Shown here: positions 33,824 to 40,689 of the stretch, in pieces | Numbering within the stretch: position 1 is the first letter of the stretch | Layout: every line of letters starts with the position of its first letter | From: Streptococcus sp. 68 | GTDB lineage: Bacteria; Bacillota; Bacilli; Lactobacillales; Streptococcaceae | Direction of reading: 5' to 3' | NCBI RefSeq assembly: GCF_013277415.1 | Contig: NZ_VMMX01000012.1 | Coordinates: 18,016 to 82,015, forward strand | DNA: 64,000 nt | Program-made: the position numbers and the translations under genes | The notes under the pieces: generated by a model | Seen by the model: only the letters and a program-made list of their open reading frames with translations | The model's database searches: none | What the model was told of the DNA's origin: nothing

Positions 33824-34033
33824 ATGAAAGATATTAAATACTACCACACAACAACGAACAATCCTCAAGTACTTCGTTTAATCGATGGTGTCATGCAAGT
33901 TTTTGACATTGAAAAAAAGTGGATTGATAGCATTGACTGGTTTAATAAAATCTTTTTCAATGACTTCACGGATTTCGAAGAAATTTCAGAAAAGGATGCA
34001 TTTGCTTATATTGGTAGGATGGTAGTGGCATGA
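33824..34033 (+). CDS. Small protein between the toxin-fused MuF gene and the hydrolase
   Basis: A 69-aa acidic, aromatic-rich protein (KYYHTTTNNPQVLRLIDGVMQVFDIEKKWIDSIDWFNKIFFNDF). ATG at 33824, preceded by AGAGGGTGA, and coupled at its end (ATGA) to the HD-domain gene. Not recognised. Possible second immunity protein, neutraliser or chaperone for the toxin domain, from position only. Confidence 0.7.
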   Translation: MKDIKYYHTTTNNPQVLRLIDGVMQVFDIEKKWIDSIDWFNKIFFNDFTDFEEISEKDAFAYIGRMVVA

Positions 34034-34443
34034 TTGATATTGCTTTAGCTATTGCTAAAAAAGCACATACAGGGCAGGTGGATAAAGCGGGTGTTGATTA
34101 CATACAGCATACTCTCTACGTGGCCAGTCAAGTCAAAACTGAACAAGAAAAAACTGTCGCTCTTTTGCATGATGTGATTGAGGATAGTGATGTAACTGCT
34201 GCCGATTTATTGGCGTCTGGTTTGTCAAATGAAGTTGTTACAGCGGTACAAATTTTGACAAAGAAAAAAGGTCAAAGTTATCAAGAATATCTTGAGAAAG
34301 TAAAATCAAATAATTTAGCAAGAGTTGTAAAACTTGCAGATTTGAAACACAACTCAGATTTATCACGTTTGAAATCTGTTACCAATACAGACTACGAGCG
34401 TGTTAAAAAATATAAAAATGCAATTTATTACTTAAGCACCTAG
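34030..34443 (+). CDS. Small alarmone hydrolase-like HD-domain protein (probable antidote)
   Basis: A 137-aa single-domain HD phosphohydrolase matching the MESH1/SpoT hydrolase pattern: AHTGQVDKAGVDYIQH (His13, His27), ALLHDVIEDSD (His47-Asp48, Glu51-Asp52), ILTK near 77 and VKLADLKHN (Asp104, Asn108). Such small alarmone hydrolases degrade (p)ppGpp or (pp)pApp and serve as antitoxins to toxSAS enzymes. Here it follows a RelA/SpoT-like toxin domain, so an antidote role is a strong inference. Confidence 0.85.
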   Translation: MIDIALAIAKKAHTGQVDKAGVDYIQHTLYVASQVKTEQEKTVALLHDVIEDSDVTAADLLASGLSNEVVTAVQILTKKKGQSYQEYLEKVKSNNLARVVKLADLKHNSDLSRLKSVTNTDYERVKKYKNAIYYLST

Positions 34444-34486
34444 AGAAATCTAAGTGCTTTTCTTATGCTTAGAAAGGAGCAAAGAT

Positions 34487-34699
34487 ATGGAAGATTGGAA
34501 AGAACGCTTTAAAAAAGAATACTACGAATTGAAAGAACGATTTCAGAAGTTAGACATGATGATTGGTCGATACGAAAAAGGGCAACTCGAGTTTGAACCT
34601 AGATGTCCTATCGATTTGTTAAAGAGACAACGTTCGGTTATGTGGGATTACCTTTCAACTCTGGAACAGCGTGCAAAAATTGAAGAAATAAAATTATAA
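34487..34699 (+). CDS. Phage protein of the crAss001_48-related type
   Basis: A 70-aa helical protein (WKERFKKEYYELKERFQKLDMMIGRYEKGQLEFEPRCPIDLLKRQRSVMWDYLSTLEQRA) with an AAAGGAGC site before ATG 34487. It resembles small phage proteins annotated crAss001_48-related. Role unknown. Confidence 0.65.
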   Translation: MEDWKERFKKEYYELKERFQKLDMMIGRYEKGQLEFEPRCPIDLLKRQRSVMWDYLSTLEQRAKIEEIKL

Positions 34700-34704
34700 A
34701 ACCT

Positions 34705-34735
34705 AACCGTATGGAATCCCGTACGGTTTTCTTTT
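34705..34735 (+). terminator. Hairpin with T tract before the scaffold gene
   Basis: AACCGTA/TACGGTT stem (10-base loop) followed by TTCTTTT on the plus strand, then a second hairpin CGTGG-TCGTTG-CCACG at 34782-34797 just before the scaffold ribosome site. It may attenuate between the toxin cassette and the capsid genes. Confidence 0.5.
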
Positions 34736-34824
34736 CGCCCTGGGCATGGCGTTAAAAGGCTTTTTTACTTTACCAAAATGTCGTGGTCGTTGCCACGTTA
34801 AACAAACGTACAGGAGGAAAAGAA

Positions 34825-35391
34825 ATGAATCGTAAATTTTTGGAACAGTTAGGATTGACTGAAGAACAAGTTGAAGCAGTTATGACCGAACACGGGAAAT
34901 CAACACAGGACCTACAAGCAAAGGTGTCTGCTGCAGAAGACAATGCCAAGGGCTTGCAAGACCAGTTGAGAGAGCGTGATAAGGACATGAAACAGCTCAA
35001 ACAAGACGCTGAGGGCAATGCTGACCTACAACAAAAATACTCAGACTTGGACAGCAAGTACAAGACACAACAGAAGGAACATGAACAACAACTCAAGACA
35101 ATGCAGTTAGATCATGCTATTGAAATGCACTTGAGCGGTAAGGTTCATGACGCTGGAATAGTGTCTAGTCTGCTAGATAAGTCTAAATTGGGATTAGGTG
35201 ACAACGGAGCGGTGACTGGATTAGATGAACAGTTGACGGCTTTGAAGGAATCTAAAGGCTTTTTATTTGCTCCAGAAAAAGCTGTAGAACCACATATCGC
35301 TGGTGCTAAGCCACAAGGGACAACACAAGAAGAAACAGTTGCTAATGACCTGACAACGCAGATGATTCATGCGTTCACGTCAGATTTATAA
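34825..35391 (+). CDS. Phage scaffolding protein
   Basis: 188 aa from ATG 34825 (AGGAGGAAAAG site). A long coiled coil (residues about 25-110, rich in Lys/Glu/Gln) with a C-terminal capsid-binding region, as in gp20-type scaffolds of Gram-positive phages. It directs prohead assembly and is then released. Located immediately before the major capsid gene. Confidence 0.88.
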   Translation: MNRKFLEQLGLTEEQVEAVMTEHGKSTQDLQAKVSAAEDNAKGLQDQLRERDKDMKQLKQDAEGNADLQQKYSDLDSKYKTQQKEHEQQLKTMQLDHAIEMHLSGKVHDAGIVSSLLDKSKLGLGDNGAVTGLDEQLTALKESKGFLFAPEKAVEPHIAGAKPQGTTQEETVANDLTTQMIHAFTSDL

Positions 35392-35416
35392 TCAAAAATA
35401 GAAAAGAGGAACAGAT

Positions 35417-36331
35417 ATGCCAGCAACATTGAACTATGCACAGGCTTACCAACAAGGTTTGCAAAATCGTTATAGTGAAAACGGACTGTTATTAACTCAA
35501 AAACTATGGAATTCTCCATCCAACACACTTTTGAAGTTCACAGGCGCTAAAGAAGTAAAAGTACCACGTCTTTTGATTAAAGAAGGGCGTAAAGACCGTA
35601 CACGTCGCACAATTACGAACATTGATGCCAACTATGAAAACCAATGGGAAACATACACATTGACCAATGAGCGTTACTGGTCAACACTAGTCGACCCGTC
35701 AGATGTTGATGAAACTAATTATGTTACTTCCATTGCTAACATTACTAAAACATTCAACGATACTGAAAAAGTTCCAGAAATGGATAAATTCATGGTATCT
35801 AAATTGTTCGCGCGTAAGAAAGCACTGGATACAGAAAGTAAACAAATTAAGTCATTGAATTTGACTGAGGAAAACTTCCTCGCAACCTTCGATGAGTTGA
35901 TGGAACAAATGGACGAAGCTGGAGTACCAGCAGAAGGTCGTGTTATTTTCTGTACACCAGCAGTTAAACGTATGATCAAAAACATCAAGCAATTTGGTCG
36001 TACTGTTAATATTCACGGTCAAGGTACAGTGATTGACCGTTCAGTTGGCCGTTTGGATGATGTGACTATTGAGACAGCTATTCCATCTGACCGCATGAAG
36101 ACCTTGTACAACTTCACAAATGGGGCTAAAGTTGACCCAACTGCTAAACAAATCCATTTCTTCTTGATTCATATTCCATGTATGGCAGCGCCACAAAAAT
36201 ATGAATTTGTTGGACTTGACGCACCAAGTGCTTCTTCAAGCGGTAACTACTTGTATTACGAACAATCTTACGATGATGTATTGCTATTCCAGACTAAGCA
36301 TGAAGGTCTAGCCTTTGTTGTCGCACCTTAA
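35417..36331 (+). CDS. Major capsid protein
   Basis: A 304-aa HK97-fold-type capsid protein: N-arm, an E-loop region (RRTITNIDANYENQWETYTLTNERYWSTLVDPSDVDETN) and a P-domain helix (ENFLATFDELMEQMDEAGVPAEGRVIFCTPAVKRM). Position after the scaffold and resemblance to capsids of EJ-1-like streptococcal phages support the call. Confidence 0.92.
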   Translation: MPATLNYAQAYQQGLQNRYSENGLLLTQKLWNSPSNTLLKFTGAKEVKVPRLLIKEGRKDRTRRTITNIDANYENQWETYTLTNERYWSTLVDPSDVDETNYVTSIANITKTFNDTEKVPEMDKFMVSKLFARKKALDTESKQIKSLNLTEENFLATFDELMEQMDEAGVPAEGRVIFCTPAVKRMIKNIKQFGRTVNIHGQGTVIDRSVGRLDDVTIETAIPSDRMKTLYNFTNGAKVDPTAKQIHFFLIHIPCMAAPQKYEFVGLDAPSASSSGNYLYYEQSYDDVLLFQTKHEGLAFVVAP

Positions 36332-36346
36332 AGAGGAGGATAGAAA

Positions 36347-36598
36347 ATGATAACAGTAAAGAAAGAAAATCGTGTCCTAGATATCGATGAACTAGAAAAA
36401 GCAACCTTCCTGGAAGATGGCTACGATGTGGTAAAAATCAAAGATGGCGAATATGTCGTCGTAGAGCCAGCAACCAGCGGACGTACCTATACCATTCAGG
36501 AGTATCAAGCAGTTGTGGCAGAACGTGACAAGGCTCTTGCAGAACTTGAAAAAGTGAAAGCTAAGAAAACGAGCAAGAAAGACGAAGAAGAGAAATAA
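36347..36598 (+). CDS. Small head-region protein
   Basis: An 83-aa acidic protein with a short folded N-terminus and a Lys/Glu-rich C-terminal coil, located between capsid and connector genes. AGGAGGA site before ATG 36347. Possibly a head decoration or connector accessory protein. Confidence 0.65.
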   Translation: MITVKKENRVLDIDELEKATFLEDGYDVVKIKDGEYVVVEPATSGRTYTIQEYQAVVAERDKALAELEKVKAKKTSKKDEEEK

Positions 36599-36615
36599 GG
36601 AGGGTGTTTCTGCTG

Positions 36616-36969
36616 ATGGAGAAGATGACACTTGAAGAAATTCAACAGCATAACGAAGATGCTAGACAAGCCTTAATTGACTTGTACGAACAACGTTATT
36701 TAGGCTATCCAGAAGAGTTAGTAGTCGATGAAATCATGCAGAACATTCTTAACTACTGTAATCGTGAGGATTTTCCTTTAGAGTTGCGATTTGTGGCCAT
36801 TCAGATGGTTTATGTTGTTTGTAATCCTGACCAAGCTGTCCAAGGCAAGACTATTTCCGTTGGAGATACTCGTGTCGAATTGGGGAAGTCAGACCTTGCT
36901 AGACGGGCTGAACGTGTCTTGCTAGACTTTACCAGTCAGCTACAGAGGTTCAGAAAGTTGAGGTGGTAG
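36616..36969 (+). CDS. Head-tail connector (adaptor) protein
   Basis: About 117 aa from ATG 36616; a GTG at 36604 is also possible because GGAGG directly precedes it. An all-helical gp15/gp6-type adaptor (LVVDEIMQNILNYCNREDFPLELRFVAIQMVYVVCN...). It sits on the portal and docks the head-completion proteins. Confidence 0.75.
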   Translation: MEKMTLEEIQQHNEDARQALIDLYEQRYLGYPEELVVDEIMQNILNYCNREDFPLELRFVAIQMVYVVCNPDQAVQGKTISVGDTRVELGKSDLARRAERVLLDFTSQLQRFRKLRW

Positions 36970-36970
36970 G

Positions 36971-37327
36971 ATGAATATCAATGATGTCCTATCTCAGGCA
37001 AGACCAAGTATTGAATGGACCTATGATAAGAAGATGGATGTATTTGCTACTGTCGAGGGTACGAAACCCAACGGAGCTGATTTTGTAGAGTTCAAAGAAA
37101 TCTATAAGAAGGTTCCCTGTCGTGTCTCTGTTCGTAACTTAGTGAATACAGAGCAGAACGAAGCGCATCAACTCAAGACAGAGCACAAGATTTTCTGTTC
37201 GCCTAAATTTACTATCAAAGCTGGTAGTAAATTGATTGTGGACGGTGTTAAATACCTGACCAGTGAAGACCCGATGGTCTATGTCACGCATCAAGAAATT
37301 GTGGTGAGACGACATGAGTGGCTATGA
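36971..37327 (+). CDS. Head closure (stopper) protein
   Basis: A 118-aa beta-rich protein in the stopper position (SPP1 gp16-like): CRVSVRN..., FTIKAGSKLIVDGVKYLTSEDP. Overlaps the next gene by 14 bp. Assigned by order and fold resemblance. Confidence 0.75.
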   Translation: MNINDVLSQARPSIEWTYDKKMDVFATVEGTKPNGADFVEFKEIYKKVPCRVSVRNLVNTEQNEAHQLKTEHKIFCSPKFTIKAGSKLIVDGVKYLTSEDPMVYVTHQEIVVRRHEWL

Positions 37328-37742
37328 TGATAGTGATGTTCAAGAGTTCTTGAAACGACTCGAACGAGCTCAGGCAATCATTGATTCTGAGTTTATGCAG
37401 GCTGCTAAAGATATCGGCCTAGCCTTTTTGAAAGAGGTTAAGGAACGAACACCAAAGGGTCTAACAGGTAAGCTCAATCAATCGTGGAAGATGGAAGTAA
37501 GCAAAAATGGGGATGTGTACGATGTTATCGCATTTAACCCTATGGAGTATGCTTCCTTCGTCGAAAGTGGACACCGTCAACAAGTAGGGCGTTATGTCCC
37601 TGCAATTGGTAAGCGTTTGGTCAATCCTTGGGTAGAAGGGCGCTTCATGATGAGTCTGACAGAAGAACAGATTAAACAGAAAATTCCACAAATCACGCAA
37701 CAAATCGAAGAGAGGCTAAAGGAGGAACTAGGTGGATTATAG
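37314..37742 (+). CDS. HK97 gp10-type tail completion protein
   Basis: A 142-aa protein with the gp10 signature: LKEVKERTPKGLTGKLNQSWK, followed by PMEYASFVESGHRQ and a basic C-terminal helix. It links the tail to the head. Overlaps both neighbours. Confidence 0.88.
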   Translation: MSGYDDSDVQEFLKRLERAQAIIDSEFMQAAKDIGLAFLKEVKERTPKGLTGKLNQSWKMEVSKNGDVYDVIAFNPMEYASFVESGHRQQVGRYVPAIGKRLVNPWVEGRFMMSLTEEQIKQKIPQITQQIEERLKEELGGL

Positions 37743-38190
37743 TATTAGACCACTCGTCATCAAGCAACTAAAAGATGTGTTTGGGTGCAAGGTGTATGAT
37801 GAACAAATCCAGCAAGGATTGAAAACACCTTGTTTTATTGTAGATGTGAAGCCTGTGAGTCGAAAGCGTTTGGTAAACCAAAACGATAAGCAGGTTTTTA
37901 TTGTCTTGCTGAATTACTACACTGAAAAAACAACAGACTTATACCAAAAGTTTGAAGAGATTGAAATGGTGTTTAATTCGCCTTCTTTTCGTTATTTAGG
38001 GGATAAGTACCCTATTAATGATTTGAAGGTAGAATACAATGCCAATGACTTGATATGCACATTTACAATCACTCGATACGTTCGATGGGTTGAAGAAGAA
38101 CCGACAATGCAAATATTAGAAAGGATAGGTGAAACTTCTCATGGAGACAACGGAAAAACCGAAGACAAAAACAGTGGCACCAGCCACTGA
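37732..38190 (+). CDS. Tail terminator protein (DUF6838-like)
   Basis: A 152-aa protein (KVYDEQIQQGLKTPCFIVDVKPVSRKRLVNQNDKQVFIVLLNYYTE) matching the tail terminator family of myovirus prophages. It caps the tail tube and sheath. The C-terminal end is Asp/Gly/Ser-rich and overlaps the following gene. Confidence 0.82.
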   Translation: MDYSIRPLVIKQLKDVFGCKVYDEQIQQGLKTPCFIVDVKPVSRKRLVNQNDKQVFIVLLNYYTEKTTDLYQKFEEIEMVFNSPSFRYLGDKYPINDLKVEYNANDLICTFTITRYVRWVEEEPTMQILERIGETSHGDNGKTEDKNSGTSH

Positions 38191-38335
38191 AGATAAATTT
38201 GGCAAAGAGGCATTACTCAAGTATTTTGAAGATGATGCAACTTTGTTAAACATTTTGCTGGAAGATGACCAGTCATACTCACTAGCAGAAGTAAGAGGCA
38301 TTTTAGAAGACTGGAGAAAGGGTGTGGCTAACTAA
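38141..38335 (+). CDS. Small protein before the tail sheath gene
   Basis: 64 aa from ATG 38141; a GTG at 38129 is an alternative with an AAAGG site. Lys/Thr-rich N-terminus and an acidic helical C-terminus. Its last base overlaps the sheath start. Conserved position in EJ-1/PBSX-like phages (XkdJ-like small protein); function unknown. Confidence 0.65.
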   Translation: METTEKPKTKTVAPATEDKFGKEALLKYFEDDATLLNILLEDDQSYSLAEVRGILEDWRKGVAN

Positions 38336-39618
38336 TGGCACAATGGAGAGTACAGAATAAACGAGTTCCAAAGGCTTACATCAATTTCGTATCAAGAGAT
38401 GATGTGATTATTCCTTTGGAAGACAATACGATTGCAACAGTTATGATTGCTGGATCTTGGGGAGAACCTGGTGCTTTCACCCTTGTTGATGGCACAAGCA
38501 ATTTCCGTCGATTATTTGGCAAACCGATTGATGAACTTCTTCCGATCCGTGAAGCCTTGAAAGGTACCGGTAAGGTTCTTGTCTACAACGGTGTGAACAA
38601 CACTGGGCTACAGGCAACGAAAACAGAGAGTGACATGGTCGTTACAGCTAAATACAAAGGATTGGCTGGTAACCATATTCATGTTATTTTCAAGAAACAA
38701 GTCGAGAGTGGTTTTGAGGTAACAACTGTTTTCTTTGGAAAAGAAGTTGATAAACAAATCATCACAGCCTTGCCATTTAAGAATGACTATGTGAATGTAA
38801 CGGGTACTTTAACAACAGAAGATAAAACAATCTTGCTTGAAGGTGGCACAGATGGAGCTACAACTAATTCAGAGGTTGAAGATTTCCTAAATGCACTCGA
38901 TACTCAAGACTTCCGTGTCTTGGCTCTGGGTACAGATGAAAGTGCAACAAAAGCACTTGTTACGGCTCATATCAAGAAATGGCGTGACGCTGGTCGTTCG
39001 GTTATTGCAGTCTTGAATGACTACACGGATGCTGACGATGAAGGTGTTGTATCAGTCGGTAACGGGGTTACATTGAGCGATGGTACGAAACTAGGCGCTA
39101 AGGACTGTGTTTACTTCGTAGCTGGTAAGTATGCAGGGGCTGGCTTGCAATCCAATACATTCAAGTCTTATCCAGGCGCTATCGACTGTGAGCGTAAGAA
39201 CGAAGCAGAGGCTGAAAAGCTCATCAATAAAGGTCAGCTTATCTTTGCTTATCGAAATGAAAAAGTGATTATCCTGTCAGATGTGAACTCATTTACTAGC
39301 TATACGGTAGAACACAGCCGTATTTTTGGTAAGAACAAACTTGTCCGCACCATGGATAATATCAATACCAATGTCAAGTATATCTTTGAGAACTACTTCA
39401 TCGGTAAAGTGCCAAACAACGTGAATGGTCGTGAGTTGTTTAAACAGCGAATCATCACAATGGTCCTTGATCCACTTGCTCAAAAGCAAGCCTTGGAGTA
39501 TAAAGCCAAAGATATTGAGATTTCACAAGGTATCACCAAAGAATCTGTCGTGGTAAACTTGCCAGTTGTCTTGACGGACGCTATGGAAATCTTGTACATG
39601 ACGGTTATCTGTGATTAA
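38335..39618 (+). CDS. Contractile tail sheath protein
   Basis: A 427-aa tail sheath (XkdK family). The N-terminal GTVMIAG-like segment (IATVMIAGSWGEPGAF), a large insertion domain and the conserved C-terminal RIITMVLDPLAQKQALEYKAKDIEISQGITKESVVVNLPVVLTDAMEILYMTV are present. A sheath gene defines this prophage as a myovirus, less common than siphoviruses in streptococci. Confidence 0.96.
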   Translation: MAQWRVQNKRVPKAYINFVSRDDVIIPLEDNTIATVMIAGSWGEPGAFTLVDGTSNFRRLFGKPIDELLPIREALKGTGKVLVYNGVNNTGLQATKTESDMVVTAKYKGLAGNHIHVIFKKQVESGFEVTTVFFGKEVDKQIITALPFKNDYVNVTGTLTTEDKTILLEGGTDGATTNSEVEDFLNALDTQDFRVLALGTDESATKALVTAHIKKWRDAGRSVIAVLNDYTDADDEGVVSVGNGVTLSDGTKLGAKDCVYFVAGKYAGAGLQSNTFKSYPGAIDCERKNEAEAEKLINKGQLIFAYRNEKVIILSDVNSFTSYTVEHSRIFGKNKLVRTMDNINTNVKYIFENYFIGKVPNNVNGRELFKQRIITMVLDPLAQKQALEYKAKDIEISQGITKESVVVNLPVVLTDAMEILYMTVICD

Positions 39619-39636
39619 GAAAGGAGAAACTAGCTA

Positions 39637-40101
39637 ATGGCTATTATGAACCAATTAGATGCTTTGTCAGCTAAGGAAGGAACAGTCTTCTTTACAATCA
39701 ATGACAAGCAATATGAACTAGCAGAGCTTATCTCGCTAGAAGCGAAGGTTGAATACACAAAAGCTGATGTTACCCCTCTCAACTCTCGTATGAAGGGTGG
39801 TAAGATTGTCGGCGCAGAAGGTACAGGCTCGTTGAAGATGTACTACCACCGCCCAGAATTAAAGACGATGGCTTTAAACTATGTCAAACAAGGTATTTTG
39901 CCTCGTATCGATATCAAGTGTACCAATGAAGACCGCACATCTCGTGCAGGTCGCTATACCATCGTTTTGAAAGGGGTTCTGTTCAAAGAATCACTTATCT
40001 TTAAATTAGATGGATCAGCGGATGAGGTCATTGACGAAGAAACGGACTTCACATTCCAAGATTTTGATATTTTATCAGAATTCCAAGAAATTACATACTA
40101 A
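39637..40101 (+). CDS. Tail tube protein (XkdM/DUF2001 family)
   Basis: A 154-aa tube protein: beta-barrel sequence with MKGGKIVGAEGTGSLKMYYHRPELKTM and a C-terminal TDFTFQDFDILSEFQE. It forms the inner tube propelled by sheath contraction. Follows the sheath gene by 18 bp. Confidence 0.94.
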   Translation: MAIMNQLDALSAKEGTVFFTINDKQYELAELISLEAKVEYTKADVTPLNSRMKGGKIVGAEGTGSLKMYYHRPELKTMALNYVKQGILPRIDIKCTNEDRTSRAGRYTIVLKGVLFKESLIFKLDGSADEVIDEETDFTFQDFDILSEFQEITY

Positions 40102-40116
40102 CATAAGGAGGAAATA

Positions 40117-40521
40117 GTGGTGAGTGGATTAAAAGCATTTTTGAAACAAAATAAAAAAGGGGAAGAGACTAAGGATGTCTTGCTTCCTTCTTTTGAGGAA
40201 CCAGTTAAAATTCGAGTGTTGAGCGCTCGTGAAGCGGACTTAATCAATGACCGTTGCTTTGTAAATAAACCCGGTCGTAACGGACGCCAAGAGCGTGTCT
40301 TTGACGGTGTTAAGTATAACCGTGAAATCTGTATTGCGTCTATCGTGGTTCCTGACCTTAACGATAAAGAATTGCAAGATTCTTACGGAACAATGGGAGC
40401 TTCTGAGTTATTCGGTACTATGTTTAATTGGGGCGAAAGCGCCTTGATTTTGGAAGCTGTGACCGAACTCAGCGGTATCAACCAAACATTCCAAGACAAG
40501 GTTGACGAGGCAAAAAACTAA
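40117..40521 (+). CDS. Tail assembly chaperone, frame 0 (XkdN-like)
   Basis: A 134-aa XkdN-family protein (KIRVLSAREADLINDRC...) translated from GTG 40117 or 40120 after AAGGAGGAAA. It ends on the slippery sequence A-AAA-AAC immediately before TAA. Chaperones of this type bind the tape measure protein during tail assembly. A fraction of ribosomes should shift -1 into 40518-40679. Confidence 0.92.
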   Translation: MVSGLKAFLKQNKKGEETKDVLLPSFEEPVKIRVLSAREADLINDRCFVNKPGRNGRQERVFDGVKYNREICIASIVVPDLNDKELQDSYGTMGASELFGTMFNWGESALILEAVTELSGINQTFQDKVDEAKN

Positions 40522-40679
40522 TAAAAGAGGACGCGGAGGCACAACTTGCCTACTTCGCCCTCGTAAACTATTACATTCGCCCTAGTGAATTTGTGAATAT
40601 GGATGTAGAAGAAAAAGCCTTTTTCGCTGCAGTCATGCATGAAGAGGCGAAACAACGTAAAAAAGCAATGAAGAAGTGA
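40518..40679 (+). CDS. Tail assembly chaperone C-terminal extension made by -1 frameshift
   Basis: 53 codons in the -1 frame (LIKEDAEAQLAYFALVNYYIRPSEFVNMDVEEKAFFAAVMHEEAKQRKKAMKK in total, ending at TGA 40677). The frame is closed upstream at 40503 and has no start codon near its beginning. The A-AAA-AAC heptamer at 40512-40518 overlaps the frame-0 stop. The fusion would be about 187 aa, as in the gpG/gpGT system of tailed phages. Confidence 0.85.
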   Translation, partial: LIKEDAEAQLAYFALVNYYIRPSEFVNMDVEEKAFFAAVMHEEAKQRKKAMKK

Positions 40680-40689
40680 GGTGATTCTA

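Noticed and set aside
40681..40689. GTG start for the tape measure protein
   Set aside because: The GAGGTGA ribosome site overlaps this GTG; TTG 40690 has proper spacing, so it is the preferred start.
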